DNA of 64,000 nucleotides from JBNKHG01 sp050290225 (GCA_050290225.1 JBNKHG010000013.1:1-64000), one strand, 5' to 3'; positions 25,901 through 34,064 are shown, counted from the first letter of the stretch. The notes: generated by a model not told the origin, from the sequence alone. Numbers and translations: made by a program.

Positions 25901-26380
25901 CACCCGGGGTTGACGACTGAGGCTGAAGGGTTGGTGGATGTCGGTGAGAATCAGGAAGCTGTCGGTAATGGCTTTGAGTTGGAGGGATATATAGGGCAAT
26001 AGCGCGATGAGTGCCACCAGGGTAACCAGTATCGCGAGCTTCTGGGAGCGACCGTATTGGGAAGCGATAAAATCTGCGATCGACGTGCTGTTGTAGCGTT
26101 TGCTGGTAACGATCAGTCGTTTCAGGACAGGGGCGCCCACAACCAGTGTAATGATGGCGCCGAGAAATGTGGGTGGAAAATACCAGCCGTTATATACGGC
26201 CTGGGAGCTGGTACCGTAAAAGCTCCAGGCACTGCAATAGACAGTCATGGCCAGGGCAATAATGATAGGCTTGAAACGGTCTATATTGCGCGCTGAAATG
26301 CGTTCGCCCGCGAAGGCTATCCCGAACAGGAGCAGCAGATAGCCAATTGAAATAAAAATCACATCCAGGCGATCAAGCAT
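22934..26380 (-). CDS. CrbS/MxtR-type hybrid histidine kinase with N-terminal sodium:solute symporter domain
   Basis: A 1148-residue membrane sensor. Residues about 1-500 form a 13-helix sodium:solute symporter (PutP-like) module, with YCSAWSFYGTSSQAVYNGWY and YNSTSIADFIASQYGRS. A PAS region follows at about 640-735 (SIDNISQGISVVDHNLHLVAWN). The kinase core has the phospho-acceptor His near residue 795 in FLASASHDLIQPLNAAK and ATP-binding motifs in NAVRYTDEG and VWDQGSGIP. A C-terminal receiver domain has RVLCIDNEKSIVTGMQALL and the acceptor Asp in DILVVDYHLD. This layout is that of CrbS/MxtR/CbrA-like sensors that control acetyl-CoA synthetase and related genes. It lies 68 bp downstream of the hydroxybutyrate oligomer hydrolase on the same strand and may share its transcript. 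The ligand is not deducible from sequence. Confidence 0.88.
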   Translation of the reverse strand: MLDRLDVIFISIGYLLLLFGIAFAGERISARNIDRFKPIIIALAMTVYCSAWSFYGTSSQAVYNGWYFPPTFLGAIITLVVGAPVLKRLIVTSKRYNSTSIADFIASQYGRSQKLAILVTLVALIALLPYISLQLKAITDSFLILTDIHQPFSLSRQPRVWEDTAFFITLLLAMFTIMFGTRHIDSNEHHNGLMVAIAFEALVKMLAFATLGYYVCFVLFDGVKDLFTTAVEDGYVKHIVSSRQSEQGFVAATILGMTAIICLPRQYHVLVVESRGANDARTSRWLLPLYLGIFGVIILPIAYAGLLLFQGQGVSPEQFILRLPLNAGNDNLALLAYLGGLSAGSSMVILACVAISTMLCNEVLMPLILRRHWFGIHHREDISDLLRLIRRLAIIAVLLLSYLYYRWLSGYDALGSVGLLALSLVAQFAPAVIGALYWQHGKLEAVVAGILVGFGFWCYCLLLPTLIHAGWLGFDILDHGPLGLYWLRPQAMFGVENLSTLSNGVLWSLTANTLCYLGISLFRTSPAPAAASAPAMSIGKLESLATRFIGAEQAKLAFKQYATENPQHQPQLPQQPAEPHFILYVETLLAGVIGSASARHVINLVLPQESSGDSEHDLLIQETSQVFQFGRGLLQSSIDNISQGISVVDHNLHLVAWNKRYLELFQYPEGMVHVGRDVKDLLRYNAERGECGPGDVETHIARRISHMRRGSGYVFQRYRRNGMVLEIRGNPMPGGGYVTTYTDITESQLALAELEETKRNLEQRVATRTRELSQANILLHQADENKTRFLASASHDLIQPLNAAKIFISTLLQRNISQENRELIQHLAGSIHSAESLISELMDIAKLDAGAVKPKVSHFAIQPLLDQLNSEFRALAQKKQLQYRARPCRSTLYCDPQLLQRILQNLLANAVRYTDEGKILFGCRRRGDKLSLEVWDQGSGIPENQLDTIFTEFKRLDTHGDKEGLGLGLATVQRLCRLLNLETEVRSRFGKGSVFRILVPLGDPEKVAPTEHQEQQNLQAQSAADGVRVLCIDNEKSIVTGMQALLGDWGYQVDGYTSPEEAQTGYPTAPDILVVDYHLDRDITGIAAAQSLQRYWKQTPPCVVVSADRTDKVQKEAREAEFYFLPKPLKPAALRALLKRLSSKAPIS

Positions 26381-26448
26381 AGGCCCTATTCAGTCTTGGT
26401 GATGCCTTGTGCGCTGCCTGACTGCAGCAGCCCTGTCAGGGGTGGGGG

Positions 26449-28560
26449 TCAGGGAATAGCCATGACGCCCTTTTCAAAGACTATAGTATCACGGCCTGGA
26501 TCGACAGCAATCGGCGGCAAATTTAGCCGGGTCAAAGCGGTTGTCGCCGTCGCGGCGGGGCGGGTGCGTACCACTTGGCTGTCGGGCAGGGGAGTCCCCT
26601 GTTGAAGGTGCCGCCACATGAGATCCAGAGCTTGTTCAAAGTAGTTGTGCAACGGGATAAAACGTTTTGCAATGTCGGGAAATCTCAAAAGGCTGTCAAA
26701 GTGCTGGGCGTTGGTGACCTCGTAATAACGCAGTTGACTCTGGTGTGGGTACCGGGTTTTGTTGAGCGCGTAGTAGGGGCGGGAGCTGTGATTGACGTTG
26801 ATCAGGTTGTCGCTGCGCCCGTGTACAATTATAGCTGGCTTGCCCTGAAGATTGCCGTTGAATGTAACCTGGGCAATCCCCTGTTGTACCCGGGGGTTGC
26901 GCCATTTTTGGCGGAAGCAGCGGGCGGCATCAAAGGCCAGGTCGAACTTGCCGGTTTTATTCCGGGAGCGGGATAACTCGATGGGACCGTTGTCAGCTCT
27001 GTCATTGACCAGTTGAATACCCATAGTCGGTGGTATACCGGTGCTGGATGCAAACAGCGCAGCCCGGGTTTCCACCGTCAACGCGGTGGGCTTGCCCTGA
27101 CTATCTACGGCTGCGTAACTGATTCCGCAAACATTATCGGCGACGCCAAAGCGACCGTAACTATTGGTGTAGTTGACACTGATTCCCTCCCACAGCTGGA
27201 TGAATACCGACACTGCGCCCAGATCATAGGCATCGGGCAGGACACCCCAGAGATCGATAGCTTGCTGCGCTTCTCTCACCTGGGCGGCCAGGTTGTCTGA
27301 CTGAATAAGTCCATCCCGGTAGAGGGCGTCACAGCGCTGCACGAGCGCAGGCAAAAGGGCTTTCAATTGTTCCGCGAAAATGGCATCGGGGTCTTGGGAA
27401 TAGGCTACTGCTGCGCAGGGCTGGTACAGATTCATAAACGTGCCGGTATCCAGCAATTGGCGAGCGTAGCTGATTACTGGTCCACGTTCATCCTCGATTG
27501 TCAGTTTCAAGCCTTGGGGAAGACTGATATTGGGCTCTGCCGCCACCACAGCGTCTATCCACCCCGCCGTATCCTGCTCCGCCGCCCGCAGAACGCTGTT
27601 GCCTCCATTGGATATACTGGCCGCCAATACTGTGGTGTTGTCCCGTACCAGCGGCAACATGTTCTCGTCGAGGTGATAAGTGTTGGTAAGGTAGAACGCC
27701 AATTGAATACTGTACAGCACAAACCGGCCCCAATCCTTTTCCACATTGTGGCCGCTGTGGGCGTGGCGGCTAGCCAGTCGGTGAGGATTGGATTTAGCAA
27801 AACGGCGGACATCAGTTGTGGCCTGTGTCCTGAACAGGGAGCCGTTACTGTCACCGTTGATCAATTCGCCCTGGATGCTATAACTCAGGTCCGGGTCCAG
27901 CAAATGAAATCCGGTCCCTGTGCCCTTGTCGGTGTAGGCAACGATACAACCCCGACGAAGCCCCCATTGCCCAGCAGTGCCGATCGCACCGTATATTCCC
28001 CGCGACCCTGATGAAGGCGCGGCCACGATGCAAGGTGTTTGGCGGTTCCAGTTGTCGGGAATTTGTACCATCAAGGTGGCGGCTGGGGTGCCATCAGTGT
28101 GATTTACCGTGGTGAGGTATTCGTACCCGGCAATCTTCTCGGTTCCCGGCTTGGGGCCGAACAGGCGGGCGTATCCCGATTGGTCTCCCAAGGGGATCAG
28201 AGAGTTGAAATTGGTGTGAATGGCATGGCGGCGCAATTCATTCGCTGTTGGGTGCAGGGGGTCGCGGTAGGCCGGTGCCACACTGCGCAATCCCGCCAGT
28301 CCCAGACCGGCGGTCAGCAGATCATCTGTGTCGCCGTCATAATAGCTTCCGTCGATCTCACCCAGTGCAATCGTGGGAGCCTGGGTTTCAGGGGGACGGG
28401 GGGCGCTGGATTCCAGCGTTACACCACAACCGACGAGCAGGATACTCAACAGGCATCCGATGATAGGCCAAGTGGCCAGGAGGCCACGGGGTTTTACCCT
28501 ATGGCTCGGTTGTTCTCCACGTCGTTGATGCTCCCTAAACCCAAGAACTTCCAGTTGCAT
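26449..28560 (-). CDS. D-(-)-3-hydroxybutyrate oligomer hydrolase, predicted lipoprotein
   Basis: A 703-residue protein of the 3HB-oligomer hydrolase family, which cleaves short oligomers released from polyhydroxybutyrate into 3-hydroxybutyrate. Family signatures seen are IVAAPSSGSRGIYGAIGTAG, ACQ-like WGLRRGCIVAYTDKGTGTG, and the nucleophile region VLAASISNGGNSVLRAAEQD. HGRSDNLINVNHSSRPYY and NAQHFDSLLRF probably contribute the other catalytic residues. A basic leader is followed by GCLLSILLVGCG, a lipobox with Cys about 45, so the mature protein is probably membrane-anchored outside the cytoplasm. The ATG at 28560 follows GAGGGA. The GntP-type permease precedes it by 68 bp and the sensor kinase follows by 68 bp, suggesting one transcription unit. 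Substrate is inferred from the family. Confidence 0.85.
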   Translation of the reverse strand: MQLEVLGFREHQRRGEQPSHRVKPRGLLATWPIIGCLLSILLVGCGVTLESSAPRPPETQAPTIALGEIDGSYYDGDTDDLLTAGLGLAGLRSVAPAYRDPLHPTANELRRHAIHTNFNSLIPLGDQSGYARLFGPKPGTEKIAGYEYLTTVNHTDGTPAATLMVQIPDNWNRQTPCIVAAPSSGSRGIYGAIGTAGQWGLRRGCIVAYTDKGTGTGFHLLDPDLSYSIQGELINGDSNGSLFRTQATTDVRRFAKSNPHRLASRHAHSGHNVEKDWGRFVLYSIQLAFYLTNTYHLDENMLPLVRDNTTVLAASISNGGNSVLRAAEQDTAGWIDAVVAAEPNISLPQGLKLTIEDERGPVISYARQLLDTGTFMNLYQPCAAVAYSQDPDAIFAEQLKALLPALVQRCDALYRDGLIQSDNLAAQVREAQQAIDLWGVLPDAYDLGAVSVFIQLWEGISVNYTNSYGRFGVADNVCGISYAAVDSQGKPTALTVETRAALFASSTGIPPTMGIQLVNDRADNGPIELSRSRNKTGKFDLAFDAARCFRQKWRNPRVQQGIAQVTFNGNLQGKPAIIVHGRSDNLINVNHSSRPYYALNKTRYPHQSQLRYYEVTNAQHFDSLLRFPDIAKRFIPLHNYFEQALDLMWRHLQQGTPLPDSQVVRTRPAATATTALTRLNLPPIAVDPGRDTIVFEKGVMAIP

Positions 28561-28628
28561 AGCGATGGTATCCCTCGTTAATCGCGGAGACGTAACTTCG
28601 TCTGCTACGATGCAAATGTCGGTGTTTC

Positions 28629-29936
28629 TTATATCAGCAATAAACCCAATGCCATCAGAGTTCCCAACAGTGGAACCACGACGGTGAGCGCGCCCATGGG
28701 AGCGTAGGCCGCCTGGTGAGTTTCACCGCAGATGGCGCGCACGGTCGTTACCACGTAACCGTTGTGGGGTAATGAGTCCAGTGCACCTGATGAAATGGCG
28801 ACCACCCGGTGCAACGCTTCCGGATCCACGCCGGCGTCGATATAGTGCGGAGCCAACACCGGCAGAGCGATTGTCTGCCCGCCGGACGCGGAGCCTGTAA
28901 GTGCGGCGATAGTGGTAACTGCTATGGCTGCCCCGATAAGCTCGTTTCCTGGAATTGTGGTAATTGCGTCAACTGCCAGAGAAAAGGCAGGTGAAGCCTT
29001 GGCCACGGAACCGAAACCCACCACAGCGGAGGTGTTGCCGATGGCGATCAATGCACCTGCTGTACCCGCGCTGACAGCCTGGTTGAGATCTCGGAAAAAG
29101 CTGGCGTTGATCAGCCAGGCGCAAAGACAACCGGAGAGTAACGCGGCGATAAGGGCATATTGTTTAAGGCTGTCGTGGAACAGGAAAGTAACCAGAAGAA
29201 CCGCGACAATAGGTACAAAAGAGGTGCTCACCGGCGGCAGCTTCCGGGTTTTGAGTTCTGGGTCGCCGGCACGACTCTCGAACACTTCGCCATTGGCTAT
29301 GGCCTTTTTCATCATGCGATTGAGCCACCAGTAACCGAATCCGGCCATAAACAGAGCCACTACCATACTCACCTGCCAGGCGGCGTAGGGGGTGGTACCC
29401 AGGTGTTGAATGGGAATCCAGTTTTGAATTTCCGGAGAACCTGCGGAGGTCATGGTGAAGGTCACCGAACCGAAGGCCATGGCGGCGGGGATAAACCGTC
29501 GGGGCAGATTGGCTTGTTTGAACAGGCTCAGTGCCATGGGGTAGGCGGAAAAAGCCACGACAAAAACACTGACGCCGCCATAGGTCAGGATGGCGCAGGC
29601 GACGACAATGGCCAGCACTGCATTGTGCATGCCGATATGGTTGACAATCCATCTGGCGACACTGTCCGCTGCACCGCTATCCTCCATTAATTTACCGAAA
29701 ATCGAGCCCAGCAAAAACATAAAGAACCAGGAGGTGATAAAGCCGCTGAAACCGTTCATATAGGCATGTACAAAATTCTCGCTGGCGCTGGAACTCAAGG
29801 GAGGCAATAGCGGAAGTTTCCCGGTAAGCGCGATTAAGAGGGCCGTCAACGGGGCGGCGATCAACAGGTTCATTCCGCGTACGGTCAAAAAAATCAGCAG
29901 TGCCAGCGCACCGATCAACCCCAACATACTCAGCAT
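28629..29936 (-). CDS. GntP-family permease, probable hydroxybutyrate/organic acid transporter
   Basis: A 435-residue inner-membrane protein with about 12 hydrophobic helices. GntP/ArsB-like features are the opening GLIGALALLIFLTVRGMNLL, the loop SWFFMFLLGSIFGKLMEDSG, ILTYGGVSVFVVAFSAYPMA and SGALDSLPHNGYVVT. The last motif is shared by gluconate, citrate and D-beta-hydroxybutyrate permeases of this superfamily. Position directly before the 3HB-oligomer hydrolase favours a 3-hydroxybutyrate permease, but gluconate or another hydroxy acid cannot be excluded. It is the first gene of a minus-strand run (permease, hydrolase, kinase), and its start faces the divergent TonB-dependent receptor. Confidence 0.82.
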   Translation of the reverse strand: MLSMLGLIGALALLIFLTVRGMNLLIAAPLTALLIALTGKLPLLPPLSSSASENFVHAYMNGFSGFITSWFFMFLLGSIFGKLMEDSGAADSVARWIVNHIGMHNAVLAIVVACAILTYGGVSVFVVAFSAYPMALSLFKQANLPRRFIPAAMAFGSVTFTMTSAGSPEIQNWIPIQHLGTTPYAAWQVSMVVALFMAGFGYWWLNRMMKKAIANGEVFESRAGDPELKTRKLPPVSTSFVPIVAVLLVTFLFHDSLKQYALIAALLSGCLCAWLINASFFRDLNQAVSAGTAGALIAIGNTSAVVGFGSVAKASPAFSLAVDAITTIPGNELIGAAIAVTTIAALTGSASGGQTIALPVLAPHYIDAGVDPEALHRVVAISSGALDSLPHNGYVVTTVRAICGETHQAAYAPMGALTVVVPLLGTLMALGLLLI

Positions 29937-30340
29937 AACGGGACTCCGTTTATTTTTGGGTAATTAAGCTCCAAGTCCTCGCGAGCAATAATCCGGGAGC
30001 AATCCAGCAGGCAGGTATTGTCAGATTCTGACGGGGGTTTGAGTACTATACCTTGGTATGTAGGTGGTAAAGATTATTGCTATCTGGTTGCCCAAAATTT
30101 AGTGATTTCAATGGCTTATGTGGCATTCGCGATGGCTGACGGGCGGGCGTCATACCTTGGTCTAGAGGCGCAATAGTCACCGCTGGAGTAAAGTTTGGGA
30201 TGTGGTAGATCGCTATGGTCGCTGCGGCGGCTGTTGGCGTTCAACTATAGGAGAGTTAGAGTTCAGCGATGCGCCAATTGCGCGTCCTGCCTTGAACAAG
30301 ATTGGGAACCGATAATTACATGACAAGCAGGTATTGCATT
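29937..30340. other. Divergent intergenic region between GntP permease and TonB receptor
   Basis: This 404-bp gap contains no supported gene. It must carry divergent promoters for the permease-hydrolase-kinase run (minus) and the TonB receptor (plus). Two copies of an ATACC-TT-GGT motif lie within it and are listed separately. The receptor's start has AGG at 30329-30331 before its ATG at 30341. An in-frame ATG upstream at 30320 and one at 30302 lack good context. Confidence 0.5.
30048..30163. promoter_or_regulatory. Paired ATACCTTGGTNT motifs, candidate operator
   Basis: ATACCTTGGTAT at 30048-30059 is a 5+2+5 near-palindrome (ATACC / GGTAT). A second copy with one change, ATACCTTGGTCT, lies at 30152-30163, 104 bp later and close to ten helical turns. 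I noticed no third copy elsewhere in the window by eye. Repetition, symmetry and position between divergent transport genes suggest a regulator site shared by both transcripts. A LuxR-type regulator such as the neighbouring CrbR homologue is a candidate; this is inference. Confidence 0.45.
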
Positions 30341-32659
30341 ATGAAACAGCAACGTGTCAGCAGAACAAGCCTCGCTGCGGCAGTGTCAGTGGTTTGTTCG
30401 ATCAGTGGCATAGGCGCCACCGGTGCTTTCGCCGAGGAACGTAAAATGCTGGAGGAGGTAGTGGTTACCGCCCAGAAGCGTGAACAGAACCTGCAGGAGG
30501 TCCCTGTCGCTGTCAGTGCCTTCAGTGCTCTTGATTTGGTCAACTCGGGAACCTCGACCATTACCGAGTTGCAAAAGGTATCACCGAATACCACCTTGCA
30601 GGTCAGTCGCGGTACCAATACCACCTTGACGGCATTTGTGCGTGGTGTGGGTCAGCAGGACCCCTTGTGGGGGTTTGAGCCGGGCGTCGGTATTTATGTG
30701 GATGATGTGTATATCGCCCGTCCACAGGGTGCGGTATTGGATGTCTACGATGTAGAACGAATAGAGATACTTCGCGGACCTCAGGGGACGCTGTACGGTA
30801 AAAACACCATTGGTGGTGCAGTCAAATATGTTACCCGTCGAATGACCGGCGATTATTCCGCATTTATCACCACTGCTGTCGGTACCCATAATCAGGCCGA
30901 CCTTATTGTGGGTGGCCAGATGCCATTGATCCAGGACAAACTCTACGTAGGGGCCTCGGTTGCGACATTGAATCGGGATGGCTACGGGGATCTAAAAGCG
31001 CTGGATAAGGAAAACGGTGAGAAGGATATCGTGACAGGACGTTTCAGTGTCGAATATACACCGACAACCGACCTCTTTATGCGGTTGGCCCTGGATCAGA
31101 CCAACGATACGTCCAATGCTATTGGTGGTTTCGATTTAACGGCTCAAACCGGTGATGTGCACGATTCTTTTGCCACGGCGGGGAACGCCAAGCAGGATGT
31201 CGACTCGGAAGGCGCTGCGCTCACGATCGAGTACCAATTGTCGGATGCGCTGATGGTGAAGTCGATTACCGCTTATCGCGAGGGAAGCACAAAGGATACC
31301 CCCATCGACTTTGATGTGACGCCGATCGAGGATCTGGACGTTTATGCGTTTTATGAGGACCGTCAGTTCTCGCAGGAAATTCAATTAAATTGGAGTAGCG
31401 ATAACTTCAGTTTTGTCGGTGGGGTCTACTACTACGATGGCAATGCTGCCGGTGCATTTGACGCCCCCCTCGCAGGAGGCGCCATCACGTTGATTACCAA
31501 CGGCGATGTGCAGACGGAAAGCGAGTCCGTATACGGAGATCTGACCTATGACATAACCGATCGTTTAAGCGTATTTGTGGGTGGTCGTTATACCTCCGAC
31601 GAAAAAACGGCGGAAGTTTTCAATGCGTTGGCTTTGGGGAGTGGTGGTTGCGTGGTACGCGACATGTGCCCCCCTGTTATATTCAGGCAGGACACATACC
31701 GTACCAGCACTCCTCAGGACGGTGGAATCGGTACGCCGCTGGGTGCCTTGAATGATACCTACAACGACTTTTCCCCCCGTATCGGAATCAGCTATCAAAT
31801 GTCGGACGATGTTAACATTTATGGCGGTTACAGTGAGGGTTTTAAATCCGGCGGATTCGATATGCGTGCCAACGAAAGGGTCAATGCTGACGTACCCGAA
31901 GGCTTTGATCCAGAAGACGTGAACGCATACGAGGTGGGTTTGAAAGGTGAGTTCTTTGACAATCGACTGCGATTGAATGTGGCGGCTTTCTACATGGATT
32001 ACGAGGATCTGCAGGCCATTGTGTCACAAGCGGGTGACCTCTGTGACAATAGCACTCTGGATCCTGGCCCCTGTACCGGAGCACCCGATGGGCTGGCGGA
32101 CACCAGTGCAAACAATGTGCGCAATATCGGTGAAGCGACACTCCAGGGTCTGGAGTTTGAAGCCCTTGCCCAACTGTCCGAATCCTTCTCGATGAATTTC
32201 TCGTTTGGCTATATCGATACGGAAATCGACGAATTCCTCCTGCCCGATACCTCAGCTGGCGCCCCGATCGGTGCGACCATTGATGTTGCCGACCAACGGG
32301 ATATTCAAAATACACCTGACTGGACCGGGCATTTGAAATTTGCCTATGACCAGGATTGGGGCAGTGTGGGTAACGTGCATGCCTCCGTCGGCGTCTCTTA
32401 TCGGGGGGAAACCCAGATATTCGAGGCCCCTTCGCCCCTGGATACCGGTGGCTATTCGCTGTGGGATGCCAGCGTGACCTGGGTTTCCGCGGACGAGCAT
32501 TGGAATATGGGGTTGCACGGCAAGAATTTGGGTGACAAGGAATACAGGGTTTCGGGTTACAACTTTGTTGCCGGCTCCGTATTTGGGGCTGACGGTATCA
32601 CCACCGCATTTTATGGCGCTCCTCGAACCGTTACTCTGACAGCGGGATACCGCTTCTAG
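30341..32659 (+). CDS. TonB-dependent outer-membrane receptor
   Basis: A receptor of about 772 residues. The signal peptide MKQQRVSRTSLAAAVSVVCS ends near AFAEE, and a TonB-box-like EEVVVTAQKREQNLQEVPVA follows at once. The plug domain contains FVRGVGQQDPLWGFEPGVG and YDVERIEILRGPQGTLYGKN, ending with GGAVKYVTR. The beta-barrel fills the rest, with NIYGGYSEGFKSGGFD, and closes with TVTLTAGYRF, an aromatic C-terminal residue typical of barrel insertion. It belongs to the large receptor group common in Cellvibrio and sphingomonads, not to classic siderophore receptors, so substrate is open. Being divergent from the permease/oligomer-hydrolase genes suggests oligomer uptake, an inference from context. 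An intrinsic terminator follows at 32748. Confidence 0.92.
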   Translation: MKQQRVSRTSLAAAVSVVCSISGIGATGAFAEERKMLEEVVVTAQKREQNLQEVPVAVSAFSALDLVNSGTSTITELQKVSPNTTLQVSRGTNTTLTAFVRGVGQQDPLWGFEPGVGIYVDDVYIARPQGAVLDVYDVERIEILRGPQGTLYGKNTIGGAVKYVTRRMTGDYSAFITTAVGTHNQADLIVGGQMPLIQDKLYVGASVATLNRDGYGDLKALDKENGEKDIVTGRFSVEYTPTTDLFMRLALDQTNDTSNAIGGFDLTAQTGDVHDSFATAGNAKQDVDSEGAALTIEYQLSDALMVKSITAYREGSTKDTPIDFDVTPIEDLDVYAFYEDRQFSQEIQLNWSSDNFSFVGGVYYYDGNAAGAFDAPLAGGAITLITNGDVQTESESVYGDLTYDITDRLSVFVGGRYTSDEKTAEVFNALALGSGGCVVRDMCPPVIFRQDTYRTSTPQDGGIGTPLGALNDTYNDFSPRIGISYQMSDDVNIYGGYSEGFKSGGFDMRANERVNADVPEGFDPEDVNAYEVGLKGEFFDNRLRLNVAAFYMDYEDLQAIVSQAGDLCDNSTLDPGPCTGAPDGLADTSANNVRNIGEATLQGLEFEALAQLSESFSMNFSFGYIDTEIDEFLLPDTSAGAPIGATIDVADQRDIQNTPDWTGHLKFAYDQDWGSVGNVHASVGVSYRGETQIFEAPSPLDTGGYSLWDASVTWVSADEHWNMGLHGKNLGDKEYRVSGYNFVAGSVFGADGITTAFYGAPRTVTLTAGYRF

Positions 32660-32747
32660 GGAATACAGGATGGATTTCAGCTCTGCCTGATAGAGTTGTA
32701 CTCAGTTTTGTAATAAATCTGTGTTTTTTACTGGTGCAATCGTCTGT

Positions 32748-32774
32748 AGCCGCCTCTTCGAGGCGGCTTTTTTT
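32748..32774 (+). terminator. Intrinsic terminator after the TonB receptor
   Basis: AGCCGCCTC (32748-32756), loop TTC, GAGGCGGCT (32760-32768) is a perfect 9-bp GC-rich stem followed by a run of T. It lies about 90 bp past the receptor stop and separates it from the binding-protein gene. Confidence 0.92.
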
Positions 32775-32840
32775 AATCCCCAATGCTAGCGAGTTGAGTT
32801 AAGATTACGTTTTGGATAAATTGACTCAAATACGAAATTC

Positions 32841-33662
32841 ATGGCGATCACCGGTAGCGAAAGCTTCGATCACTTAAAACAAATAACCTCCAGGCTCTGC
32901 CCTGCTGCGAAAGGGCCGATCCGGATATTGGGCTTCGTATTACAGTGCATAATCGCTGTACTTTTTAGCGTGACTGCAGTGGGGCAGAGCTTGGCGCAAT
33001 CCCCGCCAATCAAGGTTGCCTATGTTGACTTCTACCCCTACACCTACACTGATTCCACGGGCAAACCCGCCGGACTCTTGATTGATATCACCAGTCAGGT
33101 ATTGAAAGAAGCGGGGCTGAAGGCAAGTTATGTCAAAATGCCGTTGCCCCAGATGTTTGACCTGATCAATCGCGGTGATATGGACCTGGCGCATTTGATT
33201 CAGTCTTTTCCGGTCTGGAAAGACAAGGTAATTTTTGGTCAAACAGTACTGACTAAAATCCACCTGGATGCCTACTCGAACGCAGGATTGCCGACCATTA
33301 AATCCCTGGCAGATTTTCGGGGCAAGCAGGTGATAGTATTACGCGGATATACCTACGGTTATATCCGCGACTATTTAAATTTCCCGGAAAATCGCGTGGT
33401 GACGCTGCGTGTCAATGATCACCGCGAAGCTTTCGAGTTGTTGAAGCGCCGTCCGAAAGCCTATCTGCTGGACTACCGGCGGCCAGCGCAACAGGAGGCT
33501 GAAAAAATGGGTTTGACGGCGCTGAAGAGCACGTCCGTAGAAGCCATGGAAATTAACTGGGCGGTTTCGAAAAAAGCGGAAAATGCAAGGCGGCTGTTGC
33601 AAACTCTGGAATCCACTTATGCGAAGATGGTCTGGGAAGAGCGTTTAACGCCGATTGATTAG
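32841..33662 (+). CDS. Periplasmic solute-binding protein, family 3 (PBPb-like), orphan
   Basis: A 273-residue protein with a long polar leader, a hydrophobic segment (ILGFVLQCIIAVLFSVTAVG) and a cleavage region SLAQS, then a type-II periplasmic binding fold. Signatures are IKVAYVDFYPYTYTDSTGK, GLLIDITSQVLKEAGL, INRGDMDLAHLIQSFP and LADFRGKQVIVLRGYTYG. Family 3 proteins bind amino acids or similar small polar compounds, but no ABC permease or ATPase gene is nearby, so it may be a sensor or a part of another system. The start ATG at 32841 has a weak ribosome site. It lies between a terminator and the convergent DUF2970 gene. Confidence 0.8.
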   Translation: MAITGSESFDHLKQITSRLCPAAKGPIRILGFVLQCIIAVLFSVTAVGQSLAQSPPIKVAYVDFYPYTYTDSTGKPAGLLIDITSQVLKEAGLKASYVKMPLPQMFDLINRGDMDLAHLIQSFPVWKDKVIFGQTVLTKIHLDAYSNAGLPTIKSLADFRGKQVIVLRGYTYGYIRDYLNFPENRVVTLRVNDHREAFELLKRRPKAYLLDYRRPAQQEAEKMGLTALKSTSVEAMEINWAVSKKAENARRLLQTLESTYAKMVWEERLTPID

Positions 33663-33692
33663 CGGTCAGGGGTGGAGGCAATAAAGGAATCA

Positions 33693-33977
33693 TTAAACGC
33701 CGCTGGCGTTCAGTACCGCCCTAACAATCATTGCGACCACCAGCACAAAGGTAACGGTAAAGACGATACCCGCAATAATGTAGGTGGTAATGCTACCGCC
33801 TTTAAAGTCGCGTTCCCGGTTTTTATTGCTCTGCACTCCAAAGGCCGCGCCCAGTGTGCTGATAATGATCTGAATAAAATTGGGTTTAGAATCGCTATCC
33901 TTCTCACCGGGGTTTTTCGGCGGTAATGGGTCACGAAGGTTTGATTCGTCTTTTTTGGAAGTGTTTGAGTCAGTCAT
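33693..33977 (-). CDS. DUF2970 domain-containing small membrane protein
   Basis: A 94-residue protein from the ATG at 33977 (an open extension to 33998 adds only seven residues). The first 45 residues are polar and acidic, with many Pro, Ser and Lys. The DUF2970 region follows: FIQIIISTLGAAFGVQSNKN, then DFKGGSITTYIIAGIVFTVTF and VLVVAMIVRAVL, i.e. one clear membrane helix near the C-terminus and one amphipathic helix before it. The function of the family is unknown. It is monocistronic and convergent with the binding-protein gene (30-bp gap). Confidence 0.8.
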   Translation of the reverse strand: MTDSNTSKKDESNLRDPLPPKNPGEKDSDSKPNFIQIIISTLGAAFGVQSNKNRERDFKGGSITTYIIAGIVFTVTFVLVVAMIVRAVLNASGV

Positions 33978-34064
33978 CGGCCCGTTACAATTGAGCAAGG
34001 TTCAGGCCTAATAGTGCCTAACTTTGACGTCTTTGCCTAGTATGATGATTGCGCAGAGGGCAGC

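Noticed and set aside
30302..30340. Upstream in-frame starts of the TonB receptor (30302, 30320)
   Set aside because: They would put polar residues before a clean signal peptide that starts at 30341.
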